The translations under genes and the position numbers were made by a program. The notes below the pieces were generated by a model, which was given only the letters and a program-made list of their open reading frames with translations, was not told where the DNA came from and searched no databases. From assembly GCA_937120535.1 (NCBI GenBank), contig CAKZJX010000118.1, positions 1 to 61,661 on the forward strand: a stretch of DNA of 61,661 nt. The letters run 5' to 3'. Positions within the stretch are counted from its first letter, which is position 1. Each line of letters opens with the position of its first letter. Positions 1-8,402 of this stretch are shown here, piece after piece. The DNA is from an uncultured Anaerolineae bacterium (lineage in GTDB: Bacteria; Chloroflexota; Anaerolineae; Anaerolineales; Villigracilaceae).

Positions 1-80
1 CGATTCAAGGGTCAAACGGCCTTCTTGTGGCTCTTCTAGAGACAGTTCGTACCGTCCAAAGAGACTTATTGAACAAGGCC
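1..80. repeat. 80-bp long-range inverted repeat, left arm
   Basis: This segment is the reverse complement of 27384-27463 with two mismatches seen by eye (at window positions 27 and 44). It starts at the first base of the window, so it may extend further left. It carries no convincing gene. The other arm lies directly upstream of the tRNA-Glu promoter. Such a pair could be two copies of a small dispersed element or the edges of an inverted segment. Confidence 0.85.
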
Positions 81-137
81 TCTCATCTTGAAGAAACGTG
101 GAGCGTTCGGTATCATTTGGGCAGAGGGAGTGGTGTT

Positions 138-377
138 ATGCGAATGATTCGTGCGTCTGAAATTGGAACGTATGTCTACTGTCGTCGAGCGTGGTGGTAC
201 CGCAAACAGGGGTTCGAGCCAGATCACCAGGCTGAACTGGCAACTGGAACCGAGCTCCACCGCCGCCACGGTCGCCAGGTGATGTTAGCCGGCCTGTTGC
301 ACATCCTGGCGTCTCTTTTGCTCTTAGCGGCGTTTGCTCTCTTGGTAATTGCCCTGATTTGGGTGCTCTTCGGGTAG
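138..377 (+). CDS. Small membrane protein with Cas4-like N-terminal cysteine motif
   Basis: A 79-residue product. The start at 138 is chosen because a purine-rich RBS (GAGGGAG) lies about 7 bases upstream; ATG at 144 is an alternative. Residues about 5-45 read RASEIGTYVYCRRAWWYRKQG followed by a spaced G-x-x-x-H-x-x-H, which resembles the N-terminal segment of Cas4/PD-(D/E)XK-type nucleases. The catalytic core and the C-terminal cysteines of Cas4 are absent. Residues about 49-78 form one hydrophobic helix, probably a membrane anchor. No cas genes or CRISPR array are nearby. It precedes the polysaccharide operon by 59 bases. The function is unknown: it could be a stand-alone small family or a remnant of a larger nuclease. 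The reading frame looks intact and coding. Confidence 0.6.
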   Translation: MRMIRASEIGTYVYCRRAWWYRKQGFEPDHQAELATGTELHRRHGRQVMLAGLLHILASLLLLAAFALLVIALIWVLFG

Positions 378-436
378 AATCAACCCACCTATCTTCAGGC
401 GCAAGGGGGACGCCGCCCAGGATAGGAAATCTTTCC

Positions 437-1894
437 ATGGGACTCTTTCGCTCTCTCTCCTTCAATGCCTTCTTGCGCTCGGTACGAGCTTTCTTTGTGT
501 TTTCCGCAGTCGCAGCCCTATCCCTGTATGCCTACCTGGCCATGCTGGTGCGACTGGCAGGGGATGACTATTGCATTTCTGCCCGATTGATCGGATTTGA
601 TCCGCTGACCGCTAGCCTATTCAAGTATTGGACGGTGTCCAATCGCTTTTCCAATCAGTTTGTGGCCTGGTTGAGCGATGGCTTTGGCCCAAGCGGTGTG
701 CCCGGCTTGGCCGTGTTCACGTTGGCGCTCTCGCTAATCGGGCTTACCTGGTTGTTGTACGAAATCCACCAAGCGCTTGGCTTGCCGTGGGAGAGAGGGA
801 CAGGGGTTTTGCTTGCTGCAATATCAATTTTGCTCTCGCTCTATACCGCTCCCAACCTGTTTCAAGCAACGCAGTGGCGCCCTGGATTGATGACCTATTT
901 TCTGCCGTTGGTCCTCTATATGTTTCTTCTGGCCTGGATCTTCCATCAGGGACGGGTTGCCAAGCTACGCTCTACGTTGACTGGCTGGAAGCGAGTGGCT
1001 CTTTGGGGATCAATCACGGTGTTGTTTTTGGGAGCACTGTTCATCGGCGGGCTTTCCGAAACGATTGGGGCGCTGCATGTCACGTTGCTCGGCTTGGCAT
1101 GGGCCGGCACGTTCTTTGTGAAAAGCCCATCCAGGCATCTCAGCCGGTTGTTGATCGCTGCTGCGCTAGCCGGGGCTATATTGGCTATGGTCGGGATGTT
1201 CGTCACACCGGCTAACGTTATCCGTCTAAATGACTCCCCCCCACCCCCTCTATCACAGGCGATCGGAAAAGCGTTTGTATATGCTGCGCTCTTTTTGATG
1301 GACTTGCCGAAAGTCGTCCCTATCCCTCTAGGAGTGGCATTTTCGACCGGAGCAGTGTTGGCTTATCTGGTCGATCAACGTCAGCGCTCTGCTTTGTCAC
1401 GCCAGGCAGGATGGGGCTTGGTCGTGCTTTCGCTCTTGGCCTATGTGTTGATCGCCGCCTCGTTTGCACCCAGCGCATACGGCCAATCGTATCCAGTCGC
1501 GCGTGTGCGCTTCCCAGCGCATGTAGTGGTGATCTTGACTTTGTTGGCGGAGGGGTATTGGCTAGGGCAATTGGCAAAATCGTTTCGTCGGCCAGCATGG
1601 ACACGATGGCTCGCCGGCCTGGTTTTGTTGCTGCTGGCATTGTATCCGTTGTGGACCATCCGAAACAATCTGGCCTTGGCGCCGCTCTATCAGGACTATG
1701 CAGCTCGCTGGGACGCACGCCACGCTCGGATCGTTGAACGGGCTGCGGCCGGACAGCGATCTGTCGTGGTGGAACGGTTGCCGGCCCTGGGTGGAATTGA
1801 CGATCTCCGAGCTGATCCGCGTCATTGGACAAACTTTTGCGCTGCCATCTACTATGGGATAGACTCGATCTCTACTGTGGAAGAAAGCCCATGA
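437..1894 (+). CDS. Polytopic membrane protein, DUF6056-like
   Basis: A 485-residue integral membrane protein with roughly ten or more hydrophobic helices and an early GDDY motif (after the first helix) that resembles DUF6056-type and GT-C-like surface-glycan membrane proteins. The start at ATG 437 avoids an upstream extension that would overlap the previous gene and precedes a basic, then hydrophobic segment typical of an N-terminal helix. It overlaps the next gene by four bases (ATGA at 1891-1894) and heads the sulfotransferase/GT2/Wzz/ligase operon. An acceptor-modifying or sugar-transferring role in polysaccharide assembly is inferred from context only. No catalytic residues beyond the acidic GDDY can be assigned. 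Confidence 0.75.
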   Translation: MGLFRSLSFNAFLRSVRAFFVFSAVAALSLYAYLAMLVRLAGDDYCISARLIGFDPLTASLFKYWTVSNRFSNQFVAWLSDGFGPSGVPGLAVFTLALSLIGLTWLLYEIHQALGLPWERGTGVLLAAISILLSLYTAPNLFQATQWRPGLMTYFLPLVLYMFLLAWIFHQGRVAKLRSTLTGWKRVALWGSITVLFLGALFIGGLSETIGALHVTLLGLAWAGTFFVKSPSRHLSRLLIAAALAGAILAMVGMFVTPANVIRLNDSPPPPLSQAIGKAFVYAALFLMDLPKVVPIPLGVAFSTGAVLAYLVDQRQRSALSRQAGWGLVVLSLLAYVLIAASFAPSAYGQSYPVARVRFPAHVVVILTLLAEGYWLGQLAKSFRRPAWTRWLAGLVLLLLALYPLWTIRNNLALAPLYQDYAARWDARHARIVERAAAGQRSVVVERLPALGGIDDLRADPRHWTNFCAAIYYGIDSISTVEESP

Positions 1895-2820
1895 ATCACG
1901 GGGTTCGCTCAGCTCCGCTCTTGGTCACGGGCGCACACCGCACCGGCACTACGTGGGTGGGGAAGATGTTGGCCGCTGGCGGCTATGCTTACATCAGCGA
2001 GCCGCTCAACGTCTGGCACCGGCCAGGGGTGATGGAAGCGCCAGTGATATATTGGTACACGTACATTACTCATGAAAATGAGATGACCTATTTGCCTGCT
2101 TTTCAGAAGACCCTGGCCCTGCGTTATGGTTTAGGGGCAGAGTTGCGTTCGCTGCGATCCGTTCGGGATGGGTTGCGAATGGGACGCGATCTTGCCATCT
2201 TTCTGCGTGGGCGTCTGCTTCGACAGCCGGTTTTGTTGAAGGACCCTTTTGCTGTGTTTTCCATTCCTTGGTTCATCGAGCGATTTGGCTGTCGGGTGGT
2301 GGTGACGCTGCGCCATCCAGCCGCATTTGCGAGCAGTTTGAAGCGCTTGAATTGGCCGTTTGACTTCGGCGATCTGCTGGCACAGCCCTCGTTAATGCGC
2401 GATTATTTGGAACCCTTTCGGGAAGCGATGGAACAAGCGGCAGCGGACGATGTGATCGGCCAGGCAGCGTTGCTATGGAAGATGATCTATAGCACAGTGC
2501 GCTCGATCCAGGAGCGTTTTCCATCGGTGGTGGTGGTGCGGCACGAGGATTTGTCGCTCGATCCGGTGGGGGGATTCGCCCGAGTGTATGAAGCGCTGGG
2601 AATGGCGTATCCGGCTCGGGTCCAGGAGGTGATCCGCCGATCGTCGAGCAGTGAGAATCCCGGGGAGTTGTCCCTGCGTCGGGCCCATTCGATTCGCTTG
2701 GATAGCCGGGCTAATCTCGAAAATTGGAAGAAGCGCCTGCCGGCCCAGGAGGTCCACCGCATCCGAGCTGAGACGGAGGAAGTGGCAAGGTGGTTTTATA
2801 GCGACACGGAATGGGTGTGA
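1891..2820 (+). CDS. Sulfotransferase family protein
   Basis: A 309-residue cytoplasmic PAPS-dependent sulfotransferase. Near the N-terminus TGAHRTGTTWVGKML is the 5'-phosphosulfate-binding loop, and VVVTLRHPAAFASSLKRL in the middle matches the 3'-phosphate-binding region. The chosen ATG at 1891 overlaps the upstream stop codon (ATGA); a longer reading into the previous gene is not needed. The family transfers sulfate from PAPS to sugar or lipid hydroxyls. Lying between a membrane protein and a GT2, it probably sulfates a polysaccharide repeat unit. A second, different sulfotransferase closes the same operon at 5841. The acceptor sugar cannot be read from the sequence. Confidence 0.85.
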   Translation: MNHGVRSAPLLVTGAHRTGTTWVGKMLAAGGYAYISEPLNVWHRPGVMEAPVIYWYTYITHENEMTYLPAFQKTLALRYGLGAELRSLRSVRDGLRMGRDLAIFLRGRLLRQPVLLKDPFAVFSIPWFIERFGCRVVVTLRHPAAFASSLKRLNWPFDFGDLLAQPSLMRDYLEPFREAMEQAAADDVIGQAALLWKMIYSTVRSIQERFPSVVVVRHEDLSLDPVGGFARVYEALGMAYPARVQEVIRRSSSSENPGELSLRRAHSIRLDSRANLENWKKRLPAQEVHRIRAETEEVARWFYSDTEWV

Positions 2821-2821
2821 G

Positions 2822-3601
2822 ATGAATGGATTGCCACTGGTTTCGATCGTGACACCGTCGTTCAATCAGGGCCGCTTTTTGGAGGCTACGATTCGTTCGG
2901 TGTTGGAACAGGATTATCCACGCATCGAGTACATTATCGTGGATGGTGGATCGACCGATGAGAGCTTGGCGATTATTCACAAGTACGCCGATCGTTTGGC
3001 CTGGTGGGTGAGTGAACCCGACCAAGGACAGACCGACGCTTTGAATAAGGGGTTTGGCCGGGCTACCGGCGAGATCTTTGCCTGGCTCAACTCGGATGAT
3101 ACGTATCAGCCGGGAGCGGTGGGGGCGGCAGTAAGGTTTTTGATGGCTCATCCTGAGGTGGGCCTGGTGTATGCTGATTGTAATTTTATCGATCAGGCCG
3201 GTCGAGTGATCGGTCGTTTTCCGGCAGCCCAAACCGATTTGAAGCGATTGCGGCGCGGATATGTGCATATTCCTCAGCAGACGGCTTTTTTTCGCGCCGC
3301 GTTGTGGCGACAGGTGGGTCCGCTCGACCCATCGTTTTATTTTGCGATGGATTATGATTTGTGGACGCGGATCGCAGCGCGGGCGCCATTCAAGTATCTG
3401 CCTGGTCAGGTGTGGGCGAATTTCCGCATCCACACAGCCGGTAAGACGATCACCGCCGATGACCGTTGCTGGCCCGAGATGTTGCGCGTTCATTATCGAG
3501 ACGGGGGCTCGTTTTTTGCGCCAATCGTGTTCAAGTATTATCTGCGCCGGTTGATCCGCCCGCTGTGGGTTTGGCGCTTTCGCCGTAAACTGGGCGTATA
3601 A
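2822..3601 (+). CDS. Glycosyltransferase family 2
   Basis: A 259-residue GT-A fold glycosyltransferase. Visible motifs in order: VSIVTPSFNQGRFLEATIRSV (nucleotide-binding start of GT2), YIIVDGGSTDES, the metal-binding WLNSDD (DxD-equivalent) and HIPQQTAFFRAALW near the acceptor site. The length is usual for single-domain GT2 enzymes, and there are no membrane helices. The start ATG at 2822 lies one base after the previous stop; a longer reading beginning at 2651 is an out-of-phase extension through the upstream gene and is rejected. It probably adds one sugar to the repeat unit of the polysaccharide made by this operon. Donor and linkage cannot be inferred. Confidence 0.9.
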   Translation: MNGLPLVSIVTPSFNQGRFLEATIRSVLEQDYPRIEYIIVDGGSTDESLAIIHKYADRLAWWVSEPDQGQTDALNKGFGRATGEIFAWLNSDDTYQPGAVGAAVRFLMAHPEVGLVYADCNFIDQAGRVIGRFPAAQTDLKRLRRGYVHIPQQTAFFRAALWRQVGPLDPSFYFAMDYDLWTRIAARAPFKYLPGQVWANFRIHTAGKTITADDRCWPEMLRVHYRDGGSFFAPIVFKYYLRRLIRPLWVWRFRRKLGV

Positions 3602-3621
3602 TTAGCTATCCATCTCTTGCT

Positions 3622-4347
3622 ATGGCAGATTTTCAATTGTTGTTTTCCCCTGCTTCTGCTGATGACTTCGATCGCTTGTTGAAGGCATGGCGCTTTTGGT
3701 TGGTGATAACGGTGTTGGGTGGGTTGTTCGGCAGTATCGTGTATGGCCTGCTGCCGCCCGCCTATCGCGCTCGCGCCACCGTGCAGGTGGATTTTAATCT
3801 TGAGGAGGCGTATACGCCGACCAGCGATAAGCAGGCGTTTTATTATCTGGAGCGCGAGGTGCGTAAGTTGCAGGCGCTGGCGTTTTCGGACGCTGTGCTG
3901 CAGGCAGTGGCGAACGAGATCGGCGGGGTCTCAGCGACGGAACTGCGCAATGGGGTGCTGATGCTCAGCCAACCTGGAGAGGCAGAGTGGAAGTTTTACG
4001 CTGAGGATCGGGATCCGCAACGCGCTCAAGCGTTGGCTTCAGCATGGGCACGGGCGTTCACTGCGGAGGTGAAGGAGGCTGCCGTGGCAAGCAAGGTCTT
4101 GCAGGCTTTTCACGCTGAGATCCAGGCCGGCTGCGGGCAGGGATGCGCCGAGCTGGAAGCGCGCTTGACCGAGTTGGAGGCGCGGGCGCAAGGCATCAGC
4201 CCGTATGTGGAGGTGGGATTGTTGCAGGTGGATCGACCGCCCGTAAGCCGCAAGGTGAGCCTGGCCACCTATCTGCTGGCCGGCGCACTAATGGGTTGGG
4301 CTGGAGGTGGCTTGGCGATCTTGTTGGTCTCGAGGCGCAAGGGGTAA
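3622..4347 (+). CDS. Wzz/chain-length-determinant-like membrane protein
   Basis: A 241-residue protein with the co-polymerase topology: a helix at about residues 25-45, an external segment with coiled-coil-like heptads (about 60-195), a proline-containing stretch (VDRPPVSRK), then a second helix at about 216-236 ending in basic residues. This is the layout of Wzz/PCP proteins that set polysaccharide chain length with Wzy. The external domain is shorter than in classical Wzz and contains a CGQGC pair that could form a disulfide. No C-terminal tyrosine-kinase domain is present. It sits directly before the O-antigen ligase/polymerase gene, supporting the assignment. A TATAAT at 3597-3602 lies close upstream but lacks a good -35. 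Confidence 0.8.
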   Translation: MADFQLLFSPASADDFDRLLKAWRFWLVITVLGGLFGSIVYGLLPPAYRARATVQVDFNLEEAYTPTSDKQAFYYLEREVRKLQALAFSDAVLQAVANEIGGVSATELRNGVLMLSQPGEAEWKFYAEDRDPQRAQALASAWARAFTAEVKEAAVASKVLQAFHAEIQAGCGQGCAELEARLTELEARAQGISPYVEVGLLQVDRPPVSRKVSLATYLLAGALMGWAGGGLAILLVSRRKG

Positions 4348-4359
4348 GGTTGGTTGGGG

Positions 4360-5844
4360 ATGGTACGTCCTCTCTCGCCAGAGGTTCTGGCTAGGGTCTC
4401 TCGGGTGTTGTGGGCGGCTGTGCTGGTGACATTGCCGGTGACCAGTTTTCGTTATTTTCCGTTCCTGGGAGAGACCACTCAGGTCCGGCCGCTCGCGCTG
4501 TATCCGCTTGCGTTGCTCTTTCCGATCTTGCTCTTACGCCGGCTGCGCGGCGAGATTCGCTTCGCTCTACCTGGCAGCTGGGTGGTGTGGGCGGCGTTTC
4601 TGTTGGCAGCTTTGTTGTCATCGGCGCTAGGGGCATTGGATCCACCGATCGAGTTGCGCGGGGGTGTGTATGCCGAGCGCGTTGTGCGCGCTTGGGTGAC
4701 GGTGGTTATCGGAAGTCTGTTCTTTGTGAGTGCTATTTGGATGAATCAGGATGAGGAGCAGGTGCGCTTTTCGGCGCGTTGGTTGTTGATCGGGTTGTGT
4801 CTGCATTTTTTGTGGAGCTTGGTTCAGGCGTTGTCTTTTTATACGTCGCTTTTGCCGCGCTCGGTGCTGCGAGAGTGGCAGACGTCGTTCTTGATGCGCG
4901 CGCCGATTAAGAACCGTCGTTTTTCGGGGTTGGCTTTTGAACCCGCTTGGTTAGCCGGCCAGCTGCTCACGCTCTATTTGCCCTGGCTAACGGCTGCGCT
5001 GCTCACCCGCACACGGTTGTTCCGCTCCCGTTGGGTGGAGCCAGCGCTGCTGGTGGGCGCAGTGGTTTTGTTGCTCCTGACGTACTCGCGGGGTGGGATT
5101 TTCTCGTCGCTTGCTACAGGGCTGTTGTTCGTCGTTGGGCCGGCACGGACGGAGGTGGTGCAGCGCTGGCGCGAGGGGGTAGCATGGCTACGCTCTCAGG
5201 GCCGGCCGGCGGGGGGAGGTTCGATACGTCGATTTGTTTTGGGCGGATTGATGATCGTTACGTTGATGGCCATCTTAACCGGCGCAGTGTTCGTAGTGGT
5301 CCAGAAGCCCTACGTTCAGGCGTTGTTCTCGGCCTGGCAACGAGCTGATACGCTGGAGGAGTATATCATCCAGAATTACGCCGGCGGGCGTGCAGCTTAT
5401 CTTTGGGCGGCTTTGGGGGTGTATGGCGAACATCCGTGGTTGGGGGCCGGCCTGGGAGCCAGCGGCCTGACAATGTACCATCATCTGCCCGATTTTGGGA
5501 TGACCACCGTGTTTGACATCGCCCGCCAACTGGCGCCCGATAGCCAGGCCATTCCCAACCCCAAATCCATGCCGGCACGTCTGCTAGCCGAGACGGGTTT
5601 GATCGGGTTTTCGTTATTCGCAGCGTTTTACCTGTCCCTGCTGGCGGAGGTGCGCGCTTTGCTCCGCTCAGAGCGCCTGCGGTTCTTCGGCTTGGTTGGC
5701 ATCTTCGCCTGGATCGCAGTGATTTTTTACAATTTGGCTCAAGACTCATTGGCAACACCCAACTTGTGGATTAATCTAGGCATCTTGCTCGGCCTGGCGA
5801 AGGGAAGCCTTTCTTCTTCCACCGCCACCAAGGAGACTTTATGA
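4360..5844 (+). CDS. O-antigen ligase/polymerase family membrane protein
   Basis: A 494-residue polytopic protein of the Wzy/WaaL superfamily. It has about ten to twelve hydrophobic helices, the characteristic LLTYSRGG motif in the middle, and a large extracytoplasmic loop (about residues 330-395) followed by the final helices. Proteins of this family polymerise or ligate undecaprenyl-linked oligosaccharides at the outer face of the membrane. The ATG at 4360 is preferred to a TTG two codons upstream. It follows the Wzz-like gene and overlaps the next sulfotransferase by four bases. Whether it acts as polymerase or ligase cannot be decided; with a Wzz-like partner the polymerase role is more likely. 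Confidence 0.85.
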   Translation: MVRPLSPEVLARVSRVLWAAVLVTLPVTSFRYFPFLGETTQVRPLALYPLALLFPILLLRRLRGEIRFALPGSWVVWAAFLLAALLSSALGALDPPIELRGGVYAERVVRAWVTVVIGSLFFVSAIWMNQDEEQVRFSARWLLIGLCLHFLWSLVQALSFYTSLLPRSVLREWQTSFLMRAPIKNRRFSGLAFEPAWLAGQLLTLYLPWLTAALLTRTRLFRSRWVEPALLVGAVVLLLLTYSRGGIFSSLATGLLFVVGPARTEVVQRWREGVAWLRSQGRPAGGGSIRRFVLGGLMIVTLMAILTGAVFVVVQKPYVQALFSAWQRADTLEEYIIQNYAGGRAAYLWAALGVYGEHPWLGAGLGASGLTMYHHLPDFGMTTVFDIARQLAPDSQAIPNPKSMPARLLAETGLIGFSLFAAFYLSLLAEVRALLRSERLRFFGLVGIFAWIAVIFYNLAQDSLATPNLWINLGILLGLAKGSLSSSTATKETL

Positions 5845-6569
5845 TTGTGCTTTCTGTAGGTATGCCGCGAGCTGGCTCAGGCTGGCATTACAATATCATT
5901 CACGATTTGATGGCCGCCACCGGTTGCGCCGATGCTCGTCAGATACGCGAGAAGTACCATTTGCAAGGCATTCTCACGGCGGTGAACTGCAACATCGGCG
6001 TGCTCTCAGCCCGTCGCCTGGCGATGGTGAGCGTGCCGGCCCTGCTGGGCAATACGTTCGTCATCAAGGCTCACGCCGGCCCGACGGTCGGGTCGCGCCT
6101 CCTGCAACGGCTCGGCTTGCTGCGCATCACTTATATTTATCGTGATCCACGCGACGCTATGCTATCGGCCTATGAATTCGGTCAACGCGCTGTCCGCAAG
6201 GGCCGGCCTAACGCCTTTTCCCACCTGCGCAACTTTCAAACCAGCCTGGCTTTCATGACCGACTACGTCCGCATCTGGGAAAAGTGGATGCAGGAGAAAG
6301 ACGTCTTGATCACCCGCTACGAAGACGTATTGATGAATTATGACCAAGAAATGGAGCGCCTGATCCACTTCTTCGGCCTAGACGCAACGTATCCCAAAGT
6401 GCGTGCCGTGATCGAGCGCTATCGGCCCGACTCAGGCAACGATCAGAAGGGCTTACATTTTCACAAAGGACGAATCGGACGCTTTCGGGAGTATTACAGC
6501 CCAGAGGAACAACGCATCTTGGCCGAGCACTTTGGGGAAGTATTGAAACGAATGGGATACGAGATATAG
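5841..6569 (+). CDS. Sulfotransferase domain protein (second in operon)
   Basis: A 242-residue soluble protein. GMPRAGSGWHYN at the N-terminus is a variant 5'-PSB loop and YIYRDPRDAMLSAYEFG is the classic RDPRDxxxS 3'-phosphate-binding element; ITRYEDVLMN then matches the conserved RYEDL of sulfotransferases. It shares little sequence with the sulfotransferase at 1891, so the two are not a recent duplication. It starts inside the stop codon of the ligase gene (ATGA) and ends the operon. It probably transfers sulfate from PAPS to a second position of the glycan or to a lipid carrier. The acceptor is unknown. Confidence 0.82.
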   Translation: MIVLSVGMPRAGSGWHYNIIHDLMAATGCADARQIREKYHLQGILTAVNCNIGVLSARRLAMVSVPALLGNTFVIKAHAGPTVGSRLLQRLGLLRITYIYRDPRDAMLSAYEFGQRAVRKGRPNAFSHLRNFQTSLAFMTDYVRIWEKWMQEKDVLITRYEDVLMNYDQEMERLIHFFGLDATYPKVRAVIERYRPDSGNDQKGLHFHKGRIGRFREYYSPEEQRILAEHFGEVLKRMGYEI

Positions 6570-6647
6570 CGCCTGGCAAAATGTAATTTAGCTGTAACGT
6601 CCTGGCCGAGTTGAGCCTGCTACTTTTCAGGTATCATAAATACAACC

Positions 6648-8393
6648 ATGCGAACGTATGATTCGCCCTATCTTGCAGATGGATTTGCAATCTTCCTGCG
6701 CTGGGTGACGTTGATCGGGATGCTCATTTCCATCGGGATGAGCGGGCGCTTTTCCCTGGCAGCAGCCTGGCCGCTCTTGCTCTTAACGCTCTGGAATCTA
6801 GGCATGACCTTCTTGGTAGCCTTCAGCGCTCGCCTGTCTGGGCATCGGCTGATCAACGTGGCAGTAGACCTAACGCTGACGGTTGCCTTTTTCCTCTTGC
6901 AAGGAGGTGTGGTTGGAGCCGCCACGTGGGGGATGATCTTGCCGATCTTGACGGCTGCCGTGTACTTTGAATTGTGGGGATCTATCCTGGTTGCCGTGCT
7001 CTTGGTAGCAGTGCTGGCAGGTGAGTCCTGGTGGAGGAGCGGCGTGCTTTCCCTCTCCTATCCACTGATGTTGTGGTCGGTGATCTTTGTGGTGCTAGGG
7101 ATATTATTTGGGATTCTGGGCCAGCGCTTAGCCGTCCACCTACAAAAGACCTACCAAACCTGGCAAGAAAAGCGTGAACGCGAAAAGCATATCGAGAACG
7201 AGCGGCTACGGGCAATTTATGAACTGAGTTCTGCGCTCTCGGCCACCCTGAACTATAAACGCGTGCTTGACGCAGCCATCGATCTAAGTTATCGGGCACT
7301 AAATCCCGATCCCGAACAAAACGGAGATGACCGCTTGGTCAGCGCAGTGCTGCTCTTCAAGGGCGATCAGTTGTACGTTGGGTCGGCGCGCCGCTTCACC
7401 AACGCCGATCTCAAGGTGACTCTGCCGGCCGCCGAAGGGACTCTCAAGAAAGTGTTCGATGAAGGAGAGCCTCTTCTCGCTAGCGGCGTGGGCTACGATC
7501 CAGAGTTGGGTCGGATTATCGCCTTGCGCTCGTGTATGTCGGCGTACTTTTTCCCCTTACGCAGTGGACTAAATGTCTACGGTGTCTTATTGTTTGCCCA
7601 CCCCGATCCAAACTACTTCACGCCCGATCGCACGCATATTCTGGACATCGTGGGCCGGCAGGCGGTGATCGCCATCCAGAACGCCCGCCTCTACCAAGAC
7701 CTGCTCGAGGAACGCAATCGGATGGTGGAAGTACACGAGGAGGCCCGCAAGAAGCTGGCGCGCGACTTGCACGATGGTCCTACCCAATCGGTCTCAGCTA
7801 TCGCCATGCGGATCAACCTAGCCCGAAAATTGATTGAACGCAACCCTCAGATGGCCGTTCAGGAATTGGTCAAGATAGAGGAACTCGCCCATCGCACCAC
7901 CAAAGAGATCCGCCACATGCTCTTCACCCTGCGCCCCTTGATTCTCGAGTCGCAGGGCCTGATCGCTGCCCTGCAAGCTATGGCCGACAAGATGCGCGAG
8001 ACCTTTAACCAGGAAGTGTGTATCCAGGTGGATCCGAAACTGGTTTCGCAATTAGAAATGGGAAAACAGGGTGTCATTTTCTATATTACTGAGGAAGCGG
8101 TCAACAACGCTCGCAAACATGCCCACGCTTCGCTGATCGAGGTACGGCTTCAGCCGGTTGAACCCGGGATAGCCCTGCTCGAGATCGCCGACAATGGAGT
8201 CGGCTTCGACGTAGCTGCTGTAGATCGATCTTATGATCAACGCGGCAGTCTGGGGATGATCAACCTACGCGAACGCACCGAACTGGTGAACGGATTGCTG
8301 CAAATCGACTCGGCCCCAGGAAAGGGAACACGGGTGAAAGTGTATATTCCCCTGACCGAAGAAGCCGCTGATCGCCTTCATCATCCGAACTAA
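6648..8393 (+). CDS. Membrane GAF sensor histidine kinase (NarL/DesK class)
   Basis: A 581-residue sensor. Residues about 10-165 hold five or six membrane helices, about 165-185 is a charged linker helix, about 190-345 a GAF domain (ends in RQAVIAIQNARLYQDL), about 365-430 a HisKA_3 dimerisation domain with the phospho-acceptor His375 in ARDLHDGPTQ, and about 470-570 a HATPase with N-box EEAVNNARKHAHA and G-box DNGVGFD. This architecture partners NarL/LuxR-type regulators; such a regulator lies at 11392. A candidate promoter (TTGAGC at 6611, CATAAA at 6635, spacer 18) would place the transcript start at or next to the ATG, so the mRNA may be leaderless. The signal sensed is unknown. Confidence 0.9.
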   Translation: MRTYDSPYLADGFAIFLRWVTLIGMLISIGMSGRFSLAAAWPLLLLTLWNLGMTFLVAFSARLSGHRLINVAVDLTLTVAFFLLQGGVVGAATWGMILPILTAAVYFELWGSILVAVLLVAVLAGESWWRSGVLSLSYPLMLWSVIFVVLGILFGILGQRLAVHLQKTYQTWQEKREREKHIENERLRAIYELSSALSATLNYKRVLDAAIDLSYRALNPDPEQNGDDRLVSAVLLFKGDQLYVGSARRFTNADLKVTLPAAEGTLKKVFDEGEPLLASGVGYDPELGRIIALRSCMSAYFFPLRSGLNVYGVLLFAHPDPNYFTPDRTHILDIVGRQAVIAIQNARLYQDLLEERNRMVEVHEEARKKLARDLHDGPTQSVSAIAMRINLARKLIERNPQMAVQELVKIEELAHRTTKEIRHMLFTLRPLILESQGLIAALQAMADKMRETFNQEVCIQVDPKLVSQLEMGKQGVIFYITEEAVNNARKHAHASLIEVRLQPVEPGIALLEIADNGVGFDVAAVDRSYDQRGSLGMINLRERTELVNGLLQIDSAPGKGTRVKVYIPLTEEAADRLHHPN

Positions 8394-8402
8394 TAGAGCC
8401 CT

